DNA of 53,530 nt from an uncultured Lentisphaerota bacterium (GTDB lineage: Bacteria > Verrucomicrobiota > Kiritimatiellia > CAIQIC01). Below the pieces are notes generated by a model. It worked only from the letters and a program-made list of their open reading frames with translations. It did not search any database and was not told the origin of the DNA. Numbering within the stretch: position 1 is the stretch's first letter; each line of letters starts with the position of its first letter. Positions 1 to 9,049 of this stretch are shown piece by piece. Both the position numbers and the translations under genes were made by a program. The stretch covers positions 1 through 53,530 of the forward strand of contig CAIWHP010000152.1 in NCBI GenBank assembly GCA_903912445.1. The letters are read 5' to 3'.

Positions 1-1485
1 ACCGCGGGGGGCCAGTTGCAGTTCATCTCGCGCGCGTGGGCGGCGGACCCGGACGCCGGGGCGCGGGTCGAGGCGACGGTGCGCGTCGTGCGCTGCAGCA
101 CGAACGCCGGGGTCGTGATGCTGGCGGCCAACGGCCGGCGTGAGGCGGCGTTGACGCTCTTCCCTGACCGGCTTGGAGAACACCACCAGGGTCTCTCGGT
201 ACCGGTCCGGCTGGACGGCGGATTTCACCGCGTTGTCCTGTCCCTGCGCGGCGACGATCTTCGCGTCGAGGTCGACGGGAAGATGGCGATCGACCGGACC
301 GGCACATGGACGAACGCCGCACACGAGGGGCGCAACATCGTCGGGTTTGGAAGCCTCAGCAGCGCGGCGACCGGCGAAGCGTTCTGGAGGTCCGTCCGGG
401 CGACGACGACCTATCCGGACGTGAAGGAGCTTCCCGGTGCGGAACACGTCATCGTCTACCGGAAGCCCGGCGTCTACGCCTGCTTCCCTTCGGTCGCCCG
501 GACGCCCGAGGGCTGGATCGTCGCGCGGTTCGGCACGCGCGCGCTGCGCAGTCACATCGACCCGACCGGCGGCCGGGCCGCGCGGATCTCGAAGGACGGC
601 GGCCGCATGTGGGCCGATGCACCGGAGATGGAGGGCCTCCACGCCGCTGACACGCTGCGCGCCGACGGGAATCACGCGCTCGCCGGGGCCGTCGCTTGGC
701 GGCACGTCCCCGAGTCGCGGCGCGCCGAACTCGAGGCTCGTGGACTTGAGGTGCGGGCCGGCATGACCGGCAAGGTGGCGTACGCGGCCGGCGCGCGGTT
801 CTGCGTGCGGAAGCCCGACGGCGCCACCTTCGTGAAGCCCTGGACGGAGATCGCGACGCCACCGCACCGGCTGATGATGGCCTACAACCAGGCGGCCACG
901 CTGAACCTCGGCGACGGCACGCGGCTCGTCGCGGTCTACAGCGAGACGCCGGAGCGCTGCCGCGATGCGCAGGTGCTGCGAACGCTGGATGACGGCGCCA
1001 CGTGGTCGTGCCTGCCGCTGGCCCGCGGCGCGCCGGACCTGGGCTTCAACGAACCCGCACTCGGAACCAACGCGGCGGGGCATGTGATCGCGCTGTTGCG
1101 CACGGCCGAGACGACACGAGACCGCGGTTTCCTGTACCAGTCCGTCTCCGCCGACCGCGGCGCCACGTGGTCCGCCCCGCGCAACACCGGCATGTGGGGC
1201 TTCCCTGCCCACATCCTGACGCTGCCCGACGGCCGACTGCTTGCGACCTACGGTCACCGCCGAGCGCCGAAGGGGATCCGCGCGACGTTCAGCAACGACG
1301 GCGGGCGGACATGGGCCACCAATGCCACCGTTGTGCTCCGCGCCGACGGCCATGGCAACGGCAGCGACCTCGGCTATCCCCTCACCGTGCCCGTCGAGGA
1401 CGGCGTCCTGCTGACCGTATATTACTTCAACGACGCGGAGAACGTGACCCACATCGCCGCCACCCGCTGGCGGCCGGAGCCCTGA
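1..1485 (+). CDS. Sialidase-like BNR-repeat hydrolase, 5' truncated by window edge
   Basis: The reading frame is open to the first base, so the true start and any signal peptide lie outside the window. About 490 residues are visible. The first ~130 look like a beta-sandwich (LamG/concanavalin-like), followed by a beta-propeller with four Asp-box motifs: SKDGGRMW, TLDDGATW, SADRGATW and SNDGGRTW. The ending (GNGSDLGYP, then a YYFND-type stretch and a TRWR end) is typical of bacterial sialidase-fold enzymes (GH33-like) and related exo-hydrolases. The family cleaves terminal sugars from glycans outside the cytoplasm or in the periplasm; the actual substrate cannot be read here. It fits the glycan-degrading genes further downstream. 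Alternative: a non-catalytic BNR propeller, since catalytic Arg/Tyr/Glu residues were not checked by alignment. Confidence 0.75.
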   Translation, partial: TAGGQLQFISRAWAADPDAGARVEATVRVVRCSTNAGVVMLAANGRREAALTLFPDRLGEHHQGLSVPVRLDGGFHRVVLSLRGDDLRVEVDGKMAIDRTGTWTNAAHEGRNIVGFGSLSSAATGEAFWRSVRATTTYPDVKELPGAEHVIVYRKPGVYACFPSVARTPEGWIVARFGTRALRSHIDPTGGRAARISKDGGRMWADAPEMEGLHAADTLRADGNHALAGAVAWRHVPESRRAELEARGLEVRAGMTGKVAYAAGARFCVRKPDGATFVKPWTEIATPPHRLMMAYNQAATLNLGDGTRLVAVYSETPERCRDAQVLRTLDDGATWSCLPLARGAPDLGFNEPALGTNAAGHVIALLRTAETTRDRGFLYQSVSADRGATWSAPRNTGMWGFPAHILTLPDGRLLATYGHRRAPKGIRATFSNDGGRTWATNATVVLRADGHGNGSDLGYPLTVPVEDGVLLTVYYFNDAENVTHIAATRWRPEP

Positions 1486-1565
1486 CACCGGAGAGTGCAC
1501 GCGGAGACGCAGCGGACGCAGACGGAAGAGGCACGCGAAGACGCGAAGAGCGGAGAGAGCAGCGC

Positions 1566-1584
1566 GGCAGGCGCGACGCCTGTC
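1566..1584. repeat. Short hairpin repeat GGCAGGCG-nnn-CGCCTGCC type, copy 1
   Basis: Eight-base stem (one G-T pair) with a 3-nt loop, CGA. A near-identical hairpin is at 9004-9022. It sits in the 284-bp gap between the sialidase-like gene and the exonuclease. Confidence 0.55.
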
Positions 1585-1641
1585 GCCCCAAGGGCGTACC
1601 CGAATCGGATGCCAAGCAAAAAACTCGCGCGGGGAAAGGAC

Positions 1642-1669
1642 TTGCTTTTGCGGGGCGCCGCGTAAAAAT
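1642..1669 (+). promoter_or_regulatory. Candidate promoter for the exonuclease gene
   Basis: TTGCTT (1642-1647), 16-nt spacer, AAAAAT (1664-1669), then CCACGC. The same layout recurs before several genes in this window. A leader of roughly 95 nt would precede the ATG at 1770. Confidence 0.45.
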
Positions 1670-1769
1670 CCACGCGTGATTTTTCTGCGTCATCTTGCGG
1701 TCGTACAGCGGCGCGCCCCAGAGGCTATAACGCCAAAGCTCATTGAACCCTGACACTGGGCTGTTAATC

Positions 1770-2312
1770 ATGAAATCAAGAAAACCGACCGCGGCTGGCG
1801 ACGTCTTCGCGGCCCTTGACTTTGAGACCGCCGATTATGGCCGGGACAGCGCCTGTGCGCTGTCTATTGTCCGCGCCAACGCGACCGGCATTCAGGAGCA
1901 AAAGACGTTCTTGATTCGGCCCCCGCGCAGGGAGTTTGTCTTCACCTATATTCACGGCATCACCTGGTCCGATGTCGCTACGATGCCGAATTTCAAGGGA
2001 CATTGGCCGGAAATCTTTAAAATGTTCGAGGGGGTTTCCTTCCTCGCTGCCCACAACGCCGCCTTCGACCGCGGTGTCATGGCGGCATGTTGCAGGCAGG
2101 CCGGTGTTCAGGGACTGGAACACCCGTATCTGTGTACGGTTAAACTGGCCCGCAGGGTCTGGAACCTGCGTCCCGCCAAACTCCCGGATGTATGCCGCCA
2201 TCTCCGGATCCCGCTGAACCATCACGATGCCACGTCTGACGCCCTCGCTTGCGCCAGCATTGTGTTGGCGGCGATCCAGAACGGAACCGATATCGACGCG
2301 CATTTGGGGTAG
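1770..2312 (+). CDS. DnaQ-like DEDDh 3'-5' exonuclease
   Basis: A 180-residue protein that is a stand-alone exonuclease domain. Exo I is LDFETAD (the D-x-E pair), Exo II contains NAAFDRGV (Asp), and Exo III has HHDATSDALA (His and Asp), so all four metal/catalytic positions of the DEDDh class are present. The family removes nucleotides from 3' ends (proofreading, RNase T-like trimming or repair); no polymerase part is attached, so the role is probably DNA repair or RNA processing. A TTG codon at 1743 would add nine residues, but the ATG at 1770 starts just before the conserved fold and is preferred. No strong Shine-Dalgarno is seen. It is monocistronic; the next gene is on the opposite strand. 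Confidence 0.85.
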   Translation: MKSRKPTAAGDVFAALDFETADYGRDSACALSIVRANATGIQEQKTFLIRPPRREFVFTYIHGITWSDVATMPNFKGHWPEIFKMFEGVSFLAAHNAAFDRGVMAACCRQAGVQGLEHPYLCTVKLARRVWNLRPAKLPDVCRHLRIPLNHHDATSDALACASIVLAAIQNGTDIDAHLG

Positions 2313-2390
2313 CTGCGTTTGTCAGGGCGCGGTGGGGTTGGGTTCGCGGGGTTGGAAACACCGCCCACGAAGAAGCGCGTTGCTCTCATT

Positions 2391-2420
2391 GTAGCCGCGT
2401 TCGTGAGAACGCGGCCGGCC
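2391..2420. repeat. Dispersed hairpin repeat, family A, copy 1 (core only)
   Basis: Core GTAGCCGCGTTCGTGAG followed by AACGCGGCCGGCC, forming a CCGCGTTC/GAACGCGG stem. This copy lies at the 3' end of tex, separated from the other eight (8.7-18.8 kb). The conserved right arm is not clear here. Confidence 0.7.
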
Positions 2421-2432
2421 CTCATCGCAACG

Positions 2433-4781
2433 TCAGCGCCCCAGCTTGCCGAAGGCGTCGTTGAACGGATTGCTGTTGAACCCGCCACCGCCACCGCCGC
2501 GCGGCGGGGTGCCGCGTTGCGGAGCGCCGCGCGGGTCGGGTTGTTGAGGCCGCGCCTGGCCGGGCGGCGGGCGCGGGCCGAGTTCGGGTTTGGATTTCAT
2601 CGAGAGCGCGATCCGTTTCCGGTCGAGGTCGACTTCCAACACCGTGGCCTGGACCCGCTGGCCCACCTTCACCACGTCGCCCGCGTCCTTCACGAAGGTG
2701 TCGGAGAGCTGGCTGATGTGGACGAGGCCGTCCTGGTGCACGCCGATGTCGACGAACGCGCCGAACGCCGTGACGTTGGTCACGATGCCGGGCAATTTCA
2801 TGCCGGCCTTGAGATCGGTCAGTTTGGACACGCCGTCGGCAAACTTGAACACTTCGAACTGCTGGCGCGGGTCGCGGCCGGGCTTGGCCAGTTCGGCGAC
2901 GATGTCCTGCAGCGTCGGCAGGCCGACGGTGTCGGTGACGTAGGACTCCGGCTTGATCTTGGCGCGCAGGGTGGCGTCGCGCGTCAGGTCGGCGACCGTA
3001 CACGCGAGGTCGCGCGCCATGGTCTGGACAACCGGGTAGCTCTCCGGGTGGACCGCGCTGGCGTCGAGCGGATTCTTGGCGCCGCGGATGCGCAGGAAGC
3101 CGGCGGCCTGCTCGAAGGTCTTTTCGCCGAGCCGCGGCACTTTCTTGAGTTCGGCGCGCGATTTGAACGGGCCGTTCTCGTTGCGCCAAGTGACGATATT
3201 ATCGGCGATCGTGGCATTGAGGCCCGAGACGTAGCTCAGGAGCTGTTTGCTGGCGGTATTGACCTCGACCCCGACCCGGTTTACGCACGAGACCACGACG
3301 TCGTCGAGCGCGTGCTTCAACAGGAACTGGTCCACATCGTGCTGGTATTGGCCGACGCCGATGCTCTTCGGGTCGATCTTGACCAGCTCGGCCAGCGGGT
3401 CCATCACCCGCCGCCCGATCGAGACCGCGCCGCGCACGGTGATGTCCTTGTCGGGAAACTCCTCGCGAGCCACATCGCTGGCAGAGTAAATCGAGGCCCC
3501 GCTTTCGTTGACCGAGAGCACGATAATCGTTTTCGGCAGGCGGCACGCCTGGATGAACGCTTCCGTCTCGCGGCCGGCGGTGCCGTTGCCGATGGCGATG
3601 GCTTCGATGCCAAAATGCGCGACGAGCTTCGTCACCTTCTCGGCCGCCTGCTTGATCTGCGCATCGGAACCGGCCGTCGGGTAGATCACGTCGTCGCACA
3701 ACAATTTGCCCTGCGCGTCGAGCACCGCGAGTTTACAGCCGGTACGGAAACCGGGATCGATGGCGAGCACCTTCTTCTGGCCGAGCGGCGCGGCCAGCAG
3801 CAGCTCGCGCATGTTCTCGACGAACACGCGGATCGCTTCCAGGTCGGCGGCTTTCTTCGAGGCCAGGCGCGAGTCGGTTTCCATGGCCGAGGCGAGCAGC
3901 CGCTGGTAGCCGTCCTCGCATGCCAGTGCCACCTGGTGCGCCGCGGCGCCGTTGCCGCTGACGAACAGCTGCTTCAGCATCCCCACGGCCTTGTCCGCGT
4001 CCACGGTGACGCGGAGCAGCAGCGGGCCCTCGGCCTCGCCGCGGCGCATTGCCAGCAGCCGGTGCGAGGGCACGGTGGTCAGCGGCTCCGACCACGCAAA
4101 GTAATCGCGGAATTTCGCGGCTTCCGGTTTCGTGTCTTGGCCGGTCATCACCTTCGACGTGATGACCGCTTCTTTTTCGTATAAGGCCCGCATCATCCGG
4201 CGCGCTTCCGGTTCGTCCGTGAAACGTTCCGCCAAAATATCGCGCGCCCCGGCCAGCGCCTCTTCGGTCGTCGGCACGGCTTTGTCCTTGTCGTCGCTTT
4301 CCACGACGTATTTCACCGCCTCGGTGACGGGGTCAGCCTGCGTGGTCTGCTGCGCCAGAAGCCATTCGGCCAGTGGCTCCAAACCTTTTTCCTTGGCCAT
4401 CGTCGCCCGCGTCCGGCGCTTCGGGCGGTAGGGGGCGAAGGCGTCTTCCAGTGCGGTCATCGTTTCGGCCGTGGCCACTTCCTTGATCAGCGCCGGCGTC
4501 AGCAGCTTGCGCTCTTCCAGTGATTTCAGGATCGCGCCGCGGCGCGCTTCGAGCTCGAGCAGTTGCGCCATGCGGTCGCGGATGCCGGTGATGGCGACCT
4601 CGTCGAGGGTGCCGGTGATTTCCTTGCGGTAGCGCGCGATGAACGGCACCGTCGCGCCCTCCGCCAGCAGCTTGGCGGTGGCGGCGACGTTGCGCGGCGC
4701 GAGGTTGAGTTCCGCGGCGATCTTGGCGACGAACGACGCGCCGGTGTCGGGGTTGGCCAGGTCTGAAGTTTTTGTGCTCAT
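2433..4781 (-). CDS. tex: Tex-family RNA-binding transcription accessory protein
   Basis: About 782 residues, the usual length for Tex. In order there is an N-terminal helical Tex domain (ATVPFIARYRKE), a YqgF/RNase H-like domain (LAIDPGFRTGCKLAVLD), a helix-hairpin-helix part (VGVEVNTAS ... LGEKTFEQAAGFLRI) and a C-terminal S1 domain (residues ~655-725, GAFVDIGVHQDGLVHISQ). It ends in a Gly/Pro/Arg-rich tail. Family knowledge: Tex is a conserved cytoplasmic nucleic-acid-binding factor affecting transcription and RNA turnover. An upstream in-frame ATG at 4847 would add 22 residues; 4781 (MSTKTSDL) is chosen because homologues begin near here. Divergent from recQ, sharing an intergenic region of about 165 bp. 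Confidence 0.95.
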   Translation of the reverse strand: MSTKTSDLANPDTGASFVAKIAAELNLAPRNVAATAKLLAEGATVPFIARYRKEITGTLDEVAITGIRDRMAQLLELEARRGAILKSLEERKLLTPALIKEVATAETMTALEDAFAPYRPKRRTRATMAKEKGLEPLAEWLLAQQTTQADPVTEAVKYVVESDDKDKAVPTTEEALAGARDILAERFTDEPEARRMMRALYEKEAVITSKVMTGQDTKPEAAKFRDYFAWSEPLTTVPSHRLLAMRRGEAEGPLLLRVTVDADKAVGMLKQLFVSGNGAAAHQVALACEDGYQRLLASAMETDSRLASKKAADLEAIRVFVENMRELLLAAPLGQKKVLAIDPGFRTGCKLAVLDAQGKLLCDDVIYPTAGSDAQIKQAAEKVTKLVAHFGIEAIAIGNGTAGRETEAFIQACRLPKTIIVLSVNESGASIYSASDVAREEFPDKDITVRGAVSIGRRVMDPLAELVKIDPKSIGVGQYQHDVDQFLLKHALDDVVVSCVNRVGVEVNTASKQLLSYVSGLNATIADNIVTWRNENGPFKSRAELKKVPRLGEKTFEQAAGFLRIRGAKNPLDASAVHPESYPVVQTMARDLACTVADLTRDATLRAKIKPESYVTDTVGLPTLQDIVAELAKPGRDPRQQFEVFKFADGVSKLTDLKAGMKLPGIVTNVTAFGAFVDIGVHQDGLVHISQLSDTFVKDAGDVVKVGQRVQATVLEVDLDRKRIALSMKSKPELGPRPPPGQARPQQPDPRGAPQRGTPPRGGGGGGFNSNPFNDAFGKLGR

Positions 4782-4910
4782 AAATTCGCGGGTGCATCTA
4801 CACTTTTCCGCCCGGGAAACCAACAGGGAAAGCATTTTGAACGACAATTTATCGCTTGCCAGAGTTCGCGGGGCCGTGGAACCTCAGTTTTCTCGTGGCG
4901 CGCCAAACAC

Positions 4911-4939
4911 TTGCCATCTCTGCCCGCCGCCTCTACTGT
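4911..4939 (+). promoter_or_regulatory. Candidate recQ promoter giving a leaderless mRNA
   Basis: TTGCCA (4911-4916), 17-nt spacer, TACTGT (4934-4939), then 7 nt to the ATG at 4947. Transcription would start at or next to the start codon. No Shine-Dalgarno is present. Confidence 0.4.
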
Positions 4940-4946
4940 CGCGCCG

Positions 4947-7130
4947 ATGCAAACCGAGCTTGATCTCCTTGCTCCCTTGAAGCGCTATTTCGGCTTCACA
5001 TCGTTCCGGCCGTTGCAGGAAGAAATCATCCGTGACTCGCTGGCGGGGCGGGATGTTTTTGCACTGCTGCCGACGGGCGGCGGGAAGTCGCTGTGTTTCC
5101 AGCTGCCGGCGCTGGTGCGCGAGGGCCTGACCCTGGTGGTGTCGCCGCTGATCGCGCTGATGAAGGACCAGGTGGATGCGTTGCAAGCCGCGGGCATCGC
5201 GGCGACGTTTCTGAATTCGTCGCTCACCTCCGAGGAGTCACGCAAGCGCCTGCGCGGGCTGCACGCGGGCGAGTACCGCCTGCTCTACGTCGCGCCGGAA
5301 CGGCTGTTGCTGTCCGGGTTTCTCGAGGACCTGCAGCGCTGGAACGTGCGGCTGATCGCGGTGGACGAGGCGCACTGCATCAGCGAGTGGGGGCATGATT
5401 TTCGTCCCGAATATCGCCAGCTCGCCGAGGTGCGCGCGCTGTTCCCGGCCGTGCCCTGCATGGCGCTGACGGCGACGGCCACCGAGCGCGTGCGCGCGGA
5501 CATCGTCACGCACCTCCACCTCCACGCGGCGCGGTCCTATGTCGCGAGCTTCAACCGGCCGAACCTCGCGTACCGCGTGCTCGCGAAACATGCGCCCTAC
5601 GACCAGCTCCTCGCCTTCCTGCGCGAGCGCCCGCAGGAGGGCGGCATCGTCTACTGCATGGCGCGGAAGACCACGGAGCGGGTTGCGGCCAACCTGACGG
5701 CGGACGGCGTGCCGGCGCGGGCCTACCACGCGGGGCTGACGCCGGAGGAACGCTCGCGGCACCAGGAGCTGTTCCTGCGCGACGAGGTGCGCGTGGTCTG
5801 CGCGACCATCGCCTTCGGCATGGGCATCAACAAGCCGAACGTCCGCTACGTGGTGCACTACGACCTGCCCAAGAACATCGAGGGCTACTACCAGGAAACC
5901 GGCCGCGCCGGCCGCGACGGCCTGCCGGGCGAGTGCGTCCTGCTCTTCAGCCCCGGCGACGTGGTGAAGCAGCAGGTGTTCATCAACGAAAAGCCCGGCG
6001 AGCAGGAGCAGCTCGTCGCGCGCGAGCAGCTGCAGCAGATGGTCCACTACGCCGAGTCGCGCGTCTGTCGGCGCGCCGAGCTGCTGCGCTACTTCTCCGA
6101 AATATATCCCGAGGACAACTGCGGCGCGTGCGACAACTGCCTCTCGCCGCGGGAGACGTTCGACGGCACCATCCCCGCCCAAAAGCTGCTCTCCTGCGTC
6201 TATCGCATCCGCGAGCGGTCGGGCTTTGCGGTTGGCCTCAACCATGTCGTCGAGGTGCTGACCGGCGCGGCCACGGAGAAGGTGCTCAAGTGGGGCCACT
6301 ACCAGCTCTCCACCTACGGCATCGGCGCCGAGCATCACCGCCCCGAGTGGGCCGCCATCGGGCGCGAGCTGATCCGGCTCGGCTATCTCCGGCAGAACGC
6401 GGCCAAGTTCAACGTGATCGAATTGACGGACGAGGGGCTCGCGGTGCTCAAGTCCCGCGCCCCGATCACCCTCACCAAGCCCGCCACCGCACCCGCGAAG
6501 AAAGCGCACAGGAGCGGCGATATCGCCTGCGACGAAATGCTGTTCGCCCGGCTGCGCGAGCTGCGCAAACGCCTCGCCGACGAGCGCGATGTGCCCGCCT
6601 ACATCATCTTCTCCGACGTGTCGCTCCGCCAGATGGCGCGCGCCTACCCGACGGACGAGCGCGCCTTCGCGCAGATCAGCGGCGTGGGCGAGCGCAAGCT
6701 GCGCGAGTTCGGGGCGAGCTGCATGGCCGAGGTCGTCGCGCATCTGGAGGGCCATGCGCGTCAGTCCTTCGCCGAGGAAGCGGTTGCGCCGCCCGCGCGC
6801 CCGCCCAAGCGCGGCCTGGGCGATTCAGCGCGCGAGAGCCTGCGGCAGTTTCGCTCCGGCAATACCGTGGACCAGATCGCCGCCGAGCGCGGGCTGGTAG
6901 CCGGGACCATTGCCGCACACCTGACGGAGTGCATCGAACAGGGCGAAACGCTTGAGCTCGACCGGCTGCTCACCGCCGACGAGCAGCAACAAATTGCCGC
7001 CGCCTTCGAGCGCTGCGGGTGGGGCAACATCGGCGGGGCGGTCGAGTTTTGTGGCGGCGCGCTGGACCACGGCAAGTTCCGTATCTACCGCGCCGTGATG
7101 AACCGTCGCGCAGCGCTTGAAAAGACGTGA
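4947..7130 (+). CDS. recQ: ATP-dependent DNA helicase RecQ
   Basis: A 727-residue SF2 helicase. Walker A is LPTGGGKS (~res 40-48), motif II is VDEAHCISEWGHDFRPEY (~138), motif VI is YYQETGRAGRDG, and the zinc-binding CGACDNC is followed by the winged helix (RQC). An HRDC domain spans ~529-600. A C-terminal ~100 residues (~630-720) form the extra helix-turn-helix 'helicase C-terminal' domain seen in the longer Bacteroidetes/PVC RecQ proteins. It unwinds DNA 3' to 5' in recombination and replication-fork repair. A TTG at 4911 would add 12 residues, but that stretch coincides with a promoter-like sequence, so ATG 4947 is preferred. Divergent from tex. Confidence 0.95.
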   Translation: MQTELDLLAPLKRYFGFTSFRPLQEEIIRDSLAGRDVFALLPTGGGKSLCFQLPALVREGLTLVVSPLIALMKDQVDALQAAGIAATFLNSSLTSEESRKRLRGLHAGEYRLLYVAPERLLLSGFLEDLQRWNVRLIAVDEAHCISEWGHDFRPEYRQLAEVRALFPAVPCMALTATATERVRADIVTHLHLHAARSYVASFNRPNLAYRVLAKHAPYDQLLAFLRERPQEGGIVYCMARKTTERVAANLTADGVPARAYHAGLTPEERSRHQELFLRDEVRVVCATIAFGMGINKPNVRYVVHYDLPKNIEGYYQETGRAGRDGLPGECVLLFSPGDVVKQQVFINEKPGEQEQLVAREQLQQMVHYAESRVCRRAELLRYFSEIYPEDNCGACDNCLSPRETFDGTIPAQKLLSCVYRIRERSGFAVGLNHVVEVLTGAATEKVLKWGHYQLSTYGIGAEHHRPEWAAIGRELIRLGYLRQNAAKFNVIELTDEGLAVLKSRAPITLTKPATAPAKKAHRSGDIACDEMLFARLRELRKRLADERDVPAYIIFSDVSLRQMARAYPTDERAFAQISGVGERKLREFGASCMAEVVAHLEGHARQSFAEEAVAPPARPPKRGLGDSARESLRQFRSGNTVDQIAAERGLVAGTIAAHLTECIEQGETLELDRLLTADEQQQIAAAFERCGWGNIGGAVEFCGGALDHGKFRIYRAVMNRRAALEKT

Positions 7131-7167
7131 CGGCATCCGCAGCCGGCACCATTCCCCTCCTGCGCCT

Positions 7168-7246
7168 TTGCAATGCTTGGAAACCGAACGGGTCTGTTTA
7201 TCCAAGGGTTGGAAACTTTCACGCTGACCTTTTCCAAGGCCTGGAA
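7168..7246. repeat. Phased TTCCAAnnnTTGGAA palindrome array 1 (3 units)
   Basis: Three 15-bp sites, at 7168-7182 (left half decayed), 7200-7214 and 7232-7246 (TTCCAAGGCCTGGAA). Centres are 32 and 32 bp apart. The array starts 38 nt after the recQ stop and ends 26 nt before the porin promoter. Confidence 0.75.
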
Positions 7247-7272
7247 AAGTCGCTGTTTCGGGCGGAATTCGC

Positions 7273-7300
7273 TTGAAGCCCCGGCATGAGCCGTCAGAAT
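7273..7300 (+). promoter_or_regulatory. Candidate porin promoter
   Basis: TTGAAG (7273-7278), 16-nt spacer, CAGAAT (7295-7300), followed by GCGCGC. The layout is shared with promoters at 16889, 18763 and 22778. A leader of about 70 nt carries AGGAG before the ATG at 7378. Confidence 0.5.
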
Positions 7301-7377
7301 GCGCGCGATTTTTTGAGCGCAGGCCAGGGCGGCCACACGGCGCATCTCCGGCGGGTGTACTGACGAGCAGGAGCAAC

Positions 7378-8709
7378 ATGACTAGACGATATGCTGGTTT
7401 TTATGGGGCTGTAGCGGCGGTCGCTTTTGCGTGCTGCGCCCCCGTCGCTCCGGCGGCGGACGACGCGGCCGCCTTGCAGGCGCAAAACGACGCGCTGCGT
7501 TTGCGGGTGGACAAGCTCAGCAGCGAGTTGGAGCAGATCAAGGCCACGCTCGCGGAGCAGGGCAAGGTGGGCACCGCGAAAAGCGACAAGCCCAAGTCCC
7601 TCGACGTACAATTCTATGCCACCATCAAGCTCGACGCAGCCCGGGACGACTCGCGCACCGCGGTCGGCAACTTCGCGCGCTGGGCGGAATCAGAAGGCGC
7701 GCACAACAATGACGACCAGTTCAGCATGACCGCCAACCAGACGCGCTTGGGCGTACTGGTGAACGGGCCGACCAACACCAGCCTCAAGACTTCCGGCCAG
7801 GTGGAGATCGATTTCTACGGGAACGGGGCCGCGGAAAACAAACCTGATCCCATGTTGCGGCATGCGTTCCTGAAAGCGGATTGGACCGATTTGAATTTCA
7901 GCATCCTGGCAGGCCAGACCTTCGACATCATCTCGCCGCTGGTGATGCCCACCGTGAACTACACCGTGGGCTGGTGGCAGGGCAACATTGGGTACCGGCG
8001 CCCGCAAATCCGCCTAACCCAGGGCCTCAAGCTGGCCGACGATGTGGAATTGAAGTTGGAAGGCGGCCCGACCCGCACCATCACGGACCGCAAGTTCGTC
8101 TATACCGGTGCGACGGATGTGGATAGCGGCGCTGATGCCGGTTGGCCCACGCTGCAGGGGCGCGCCAGCCTGAGTTTCCCCTCGTTCACCGGCAAGCCCG
8201 CCACCCTCGGCGTGTCCGGTCACTGGGGGCGCGAGGAGCAGCACCTGACCAATACCCTTGCCGTGGTCGATGGCGACCATGAGAACGACACCTGGTCCGG
8301 TAATGTGGATGTGCGCTTGCCTGTGACGGACTGGCTCCTTCTCCAAGGGGAAGGTTTTGTTGGCAAGAACTTGAGCTCCTACCTGGGCGGCATCGGTCAG
8401 GGATTCGATGCCACGCGGAACGAGGGCATCGCCGCCAAGGGGGGCTGGGCGGCGGCCACGCTCGGTCCGTGGGGTAAATGGCAGTTCAACCTCGGGGCCG
8501 GCATGGACGAGGTGGACGAGGCCGATGTGAGCGCGAACGCCAAAGCCCCGCCGCGGCTCACCAATCTCGTATGTTTTGGCAACGGCAGCTATGCGTTGAC
8601 GGCCAACCTGCAGGTGGCGCTCGAAATTTCGCACCTGAAGACGACCTACAAGAATGCCCCGGACGGGGATGACTGGCGCCAGCAACTGGCCGCGATCTAC
8701 AAGTTCTAG
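7378..8709 (+). CDS. DcaP-like outer-membrane porin
   Basis: A 443-residue secreted protein. A signal peptide (MTRRYAGFYGAVAAVAFACC..., cleavage near the APAAD stretch) is followed by a short coiled coil (~30-60, heptad-like LRLRVDKLSSELEQIKATL). A long beta-strand-rich region comes next with FSMTANQTRLGV and GQVEIDFYG, as in the DcaP/phosphate-porin-like families, ending in an aromatic residue (IYKF) as barrel proteins do. The N-terminal coiled coil fits trimeric DcaP-type channels. Probable role: uptake of small, often anionic solutes across the outer membrane, consistent with nearby glycan hydrolases. AGGAG just upstream fixes the start at 7378; an earlier in-frame TTG at 7273 falls inside the promoter. 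Substrate unknown. Confidence 0.75.
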   Translation: MTRRYAGFYGAVAAVAFACCAPVAPAADDAAALQAQNDALRLRVDKLSSELEQIKATLAEQGKVGTAKSDKPKSLDVQFYATIKLDAARDDSRTAVGNFARWAESEGAHNNDDQFSMTANQTRLGVLVNGPTNTSLKTSGQVEIDFYGNGAAENKPDPMLRHAFLKADWTDLNFSILAGQTFDIISPLVMPTVNYTVGWWQGNIGYRRPQIRLTQGLKLADDVELKLEGGPTRTITDRKFVYTGATDVDSGADAGWPTLQGRASLSFPSFTGKPATLGVSGHWGREEQHLTNTLAVVDGDHENDTWSGNVDVRLPVTDWLLLQGEGFVGKNLSSYLGGIGQGFDATRNEGIAAKGGWAAATLGPWGKWQFNLGAGMDEVDEADVSANAKAPPRLTNLVCFGNGSYALTANLQVALEISHLKTTYKNAPDGDDWRQQLAAIYKF

Positions 8710-8722
8710 CGGTCTTTTGACG

Positions 8723-8749
8723 GTAGCCGCGTTCGTGAGAACGCGGCCG
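8723..8749. repeat. Dispersed hairpin repeat, family A, copy 2
   Basis: GTAGCCGCGTTCGTGAG then AACGCGGCCG. A degenerate right arm (GAATTTCGTCGGATGCCG) follows. Family D starts 116 bp after this copy, nearly the same distance as at 16721/16834 (113 bp), so the two form a composite module. Confidence 0.75.
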
Positions 8750-8838
8750 TTTCGTCCACGGTGTTGAATTTCGTCGGATGCCGTTTGAGGGCGGAGCCGT
8801 GTGGCTGCGATTGCCCGGCTGTTGCGCTTGCTTGCGTT

Positions 8839-8871
8839 GGGTGCGCCGGGTCGGAGCCCCGGCCTACAGCG
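8839..8871. repeat. Dispersed repeat, family D, copy 1
   Basis: 33 bp beginning GGGTGCGCCGGGTCGGAG and continuing CCCCGGCCTACAGCG; CCGGG/CCCGG can pair. A near-identical copy is at 16834-16866. Confidence 0.65.
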
Positions 8872-8919
8872 CAAACTGCCTTACTTCGAAACTCTGAATT
8901 CTCCATGCCCTGCTGATGA

Positions 8920-8948
8920 GTAACCGCGTTCGTGAGAACGCGGCCGGC
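8920..8948. repeat. Dispersed hairpin repeat, family A, copy 3
   Basis: GTAACCGCGTTCGTGAG then AACGCGGCCGGC: the core with a single change (GTAA for GTAG). Confidence 0.7.
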
Positions 8949-8980
8949 TTGGCGTTTGCGCGGTGGCTGTTCACGATCTG

Positions 8981-9049
8981 CCGGGCGAGACGCCCGGTTC
9001 ACCGGCAGGCGGGACGCCTGCCTCCACCTGGGCGCCTTCTCCTGGCGCC
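8981..9049. repeat. Cluster of three GC-rich hairpins at the 3' end of the Gfo/Idh/MocA gene
   Basis: CCGGGCG-AGA-CGCCCGG (8981-8997), GGCAGGCG-GGA-CGCCTGCC (9004-9022) and GGCGCC-N7-GGCGCC (9031-9049). They begin 12 nt beyond the oxidoreductase stop codon (read on the minus strand). There is no T-run, so they are not classical intrinsic terminators, but they could block 3' exonucleases or act with Rho. The middle one repeats the hairpin at 1566-1584. Confidence 0.55.

Noticed and set aside
2319-4184. 621-codon plus-strand frame opposite tex
   Set aside because: Shadow of tex; no recognisable motif.
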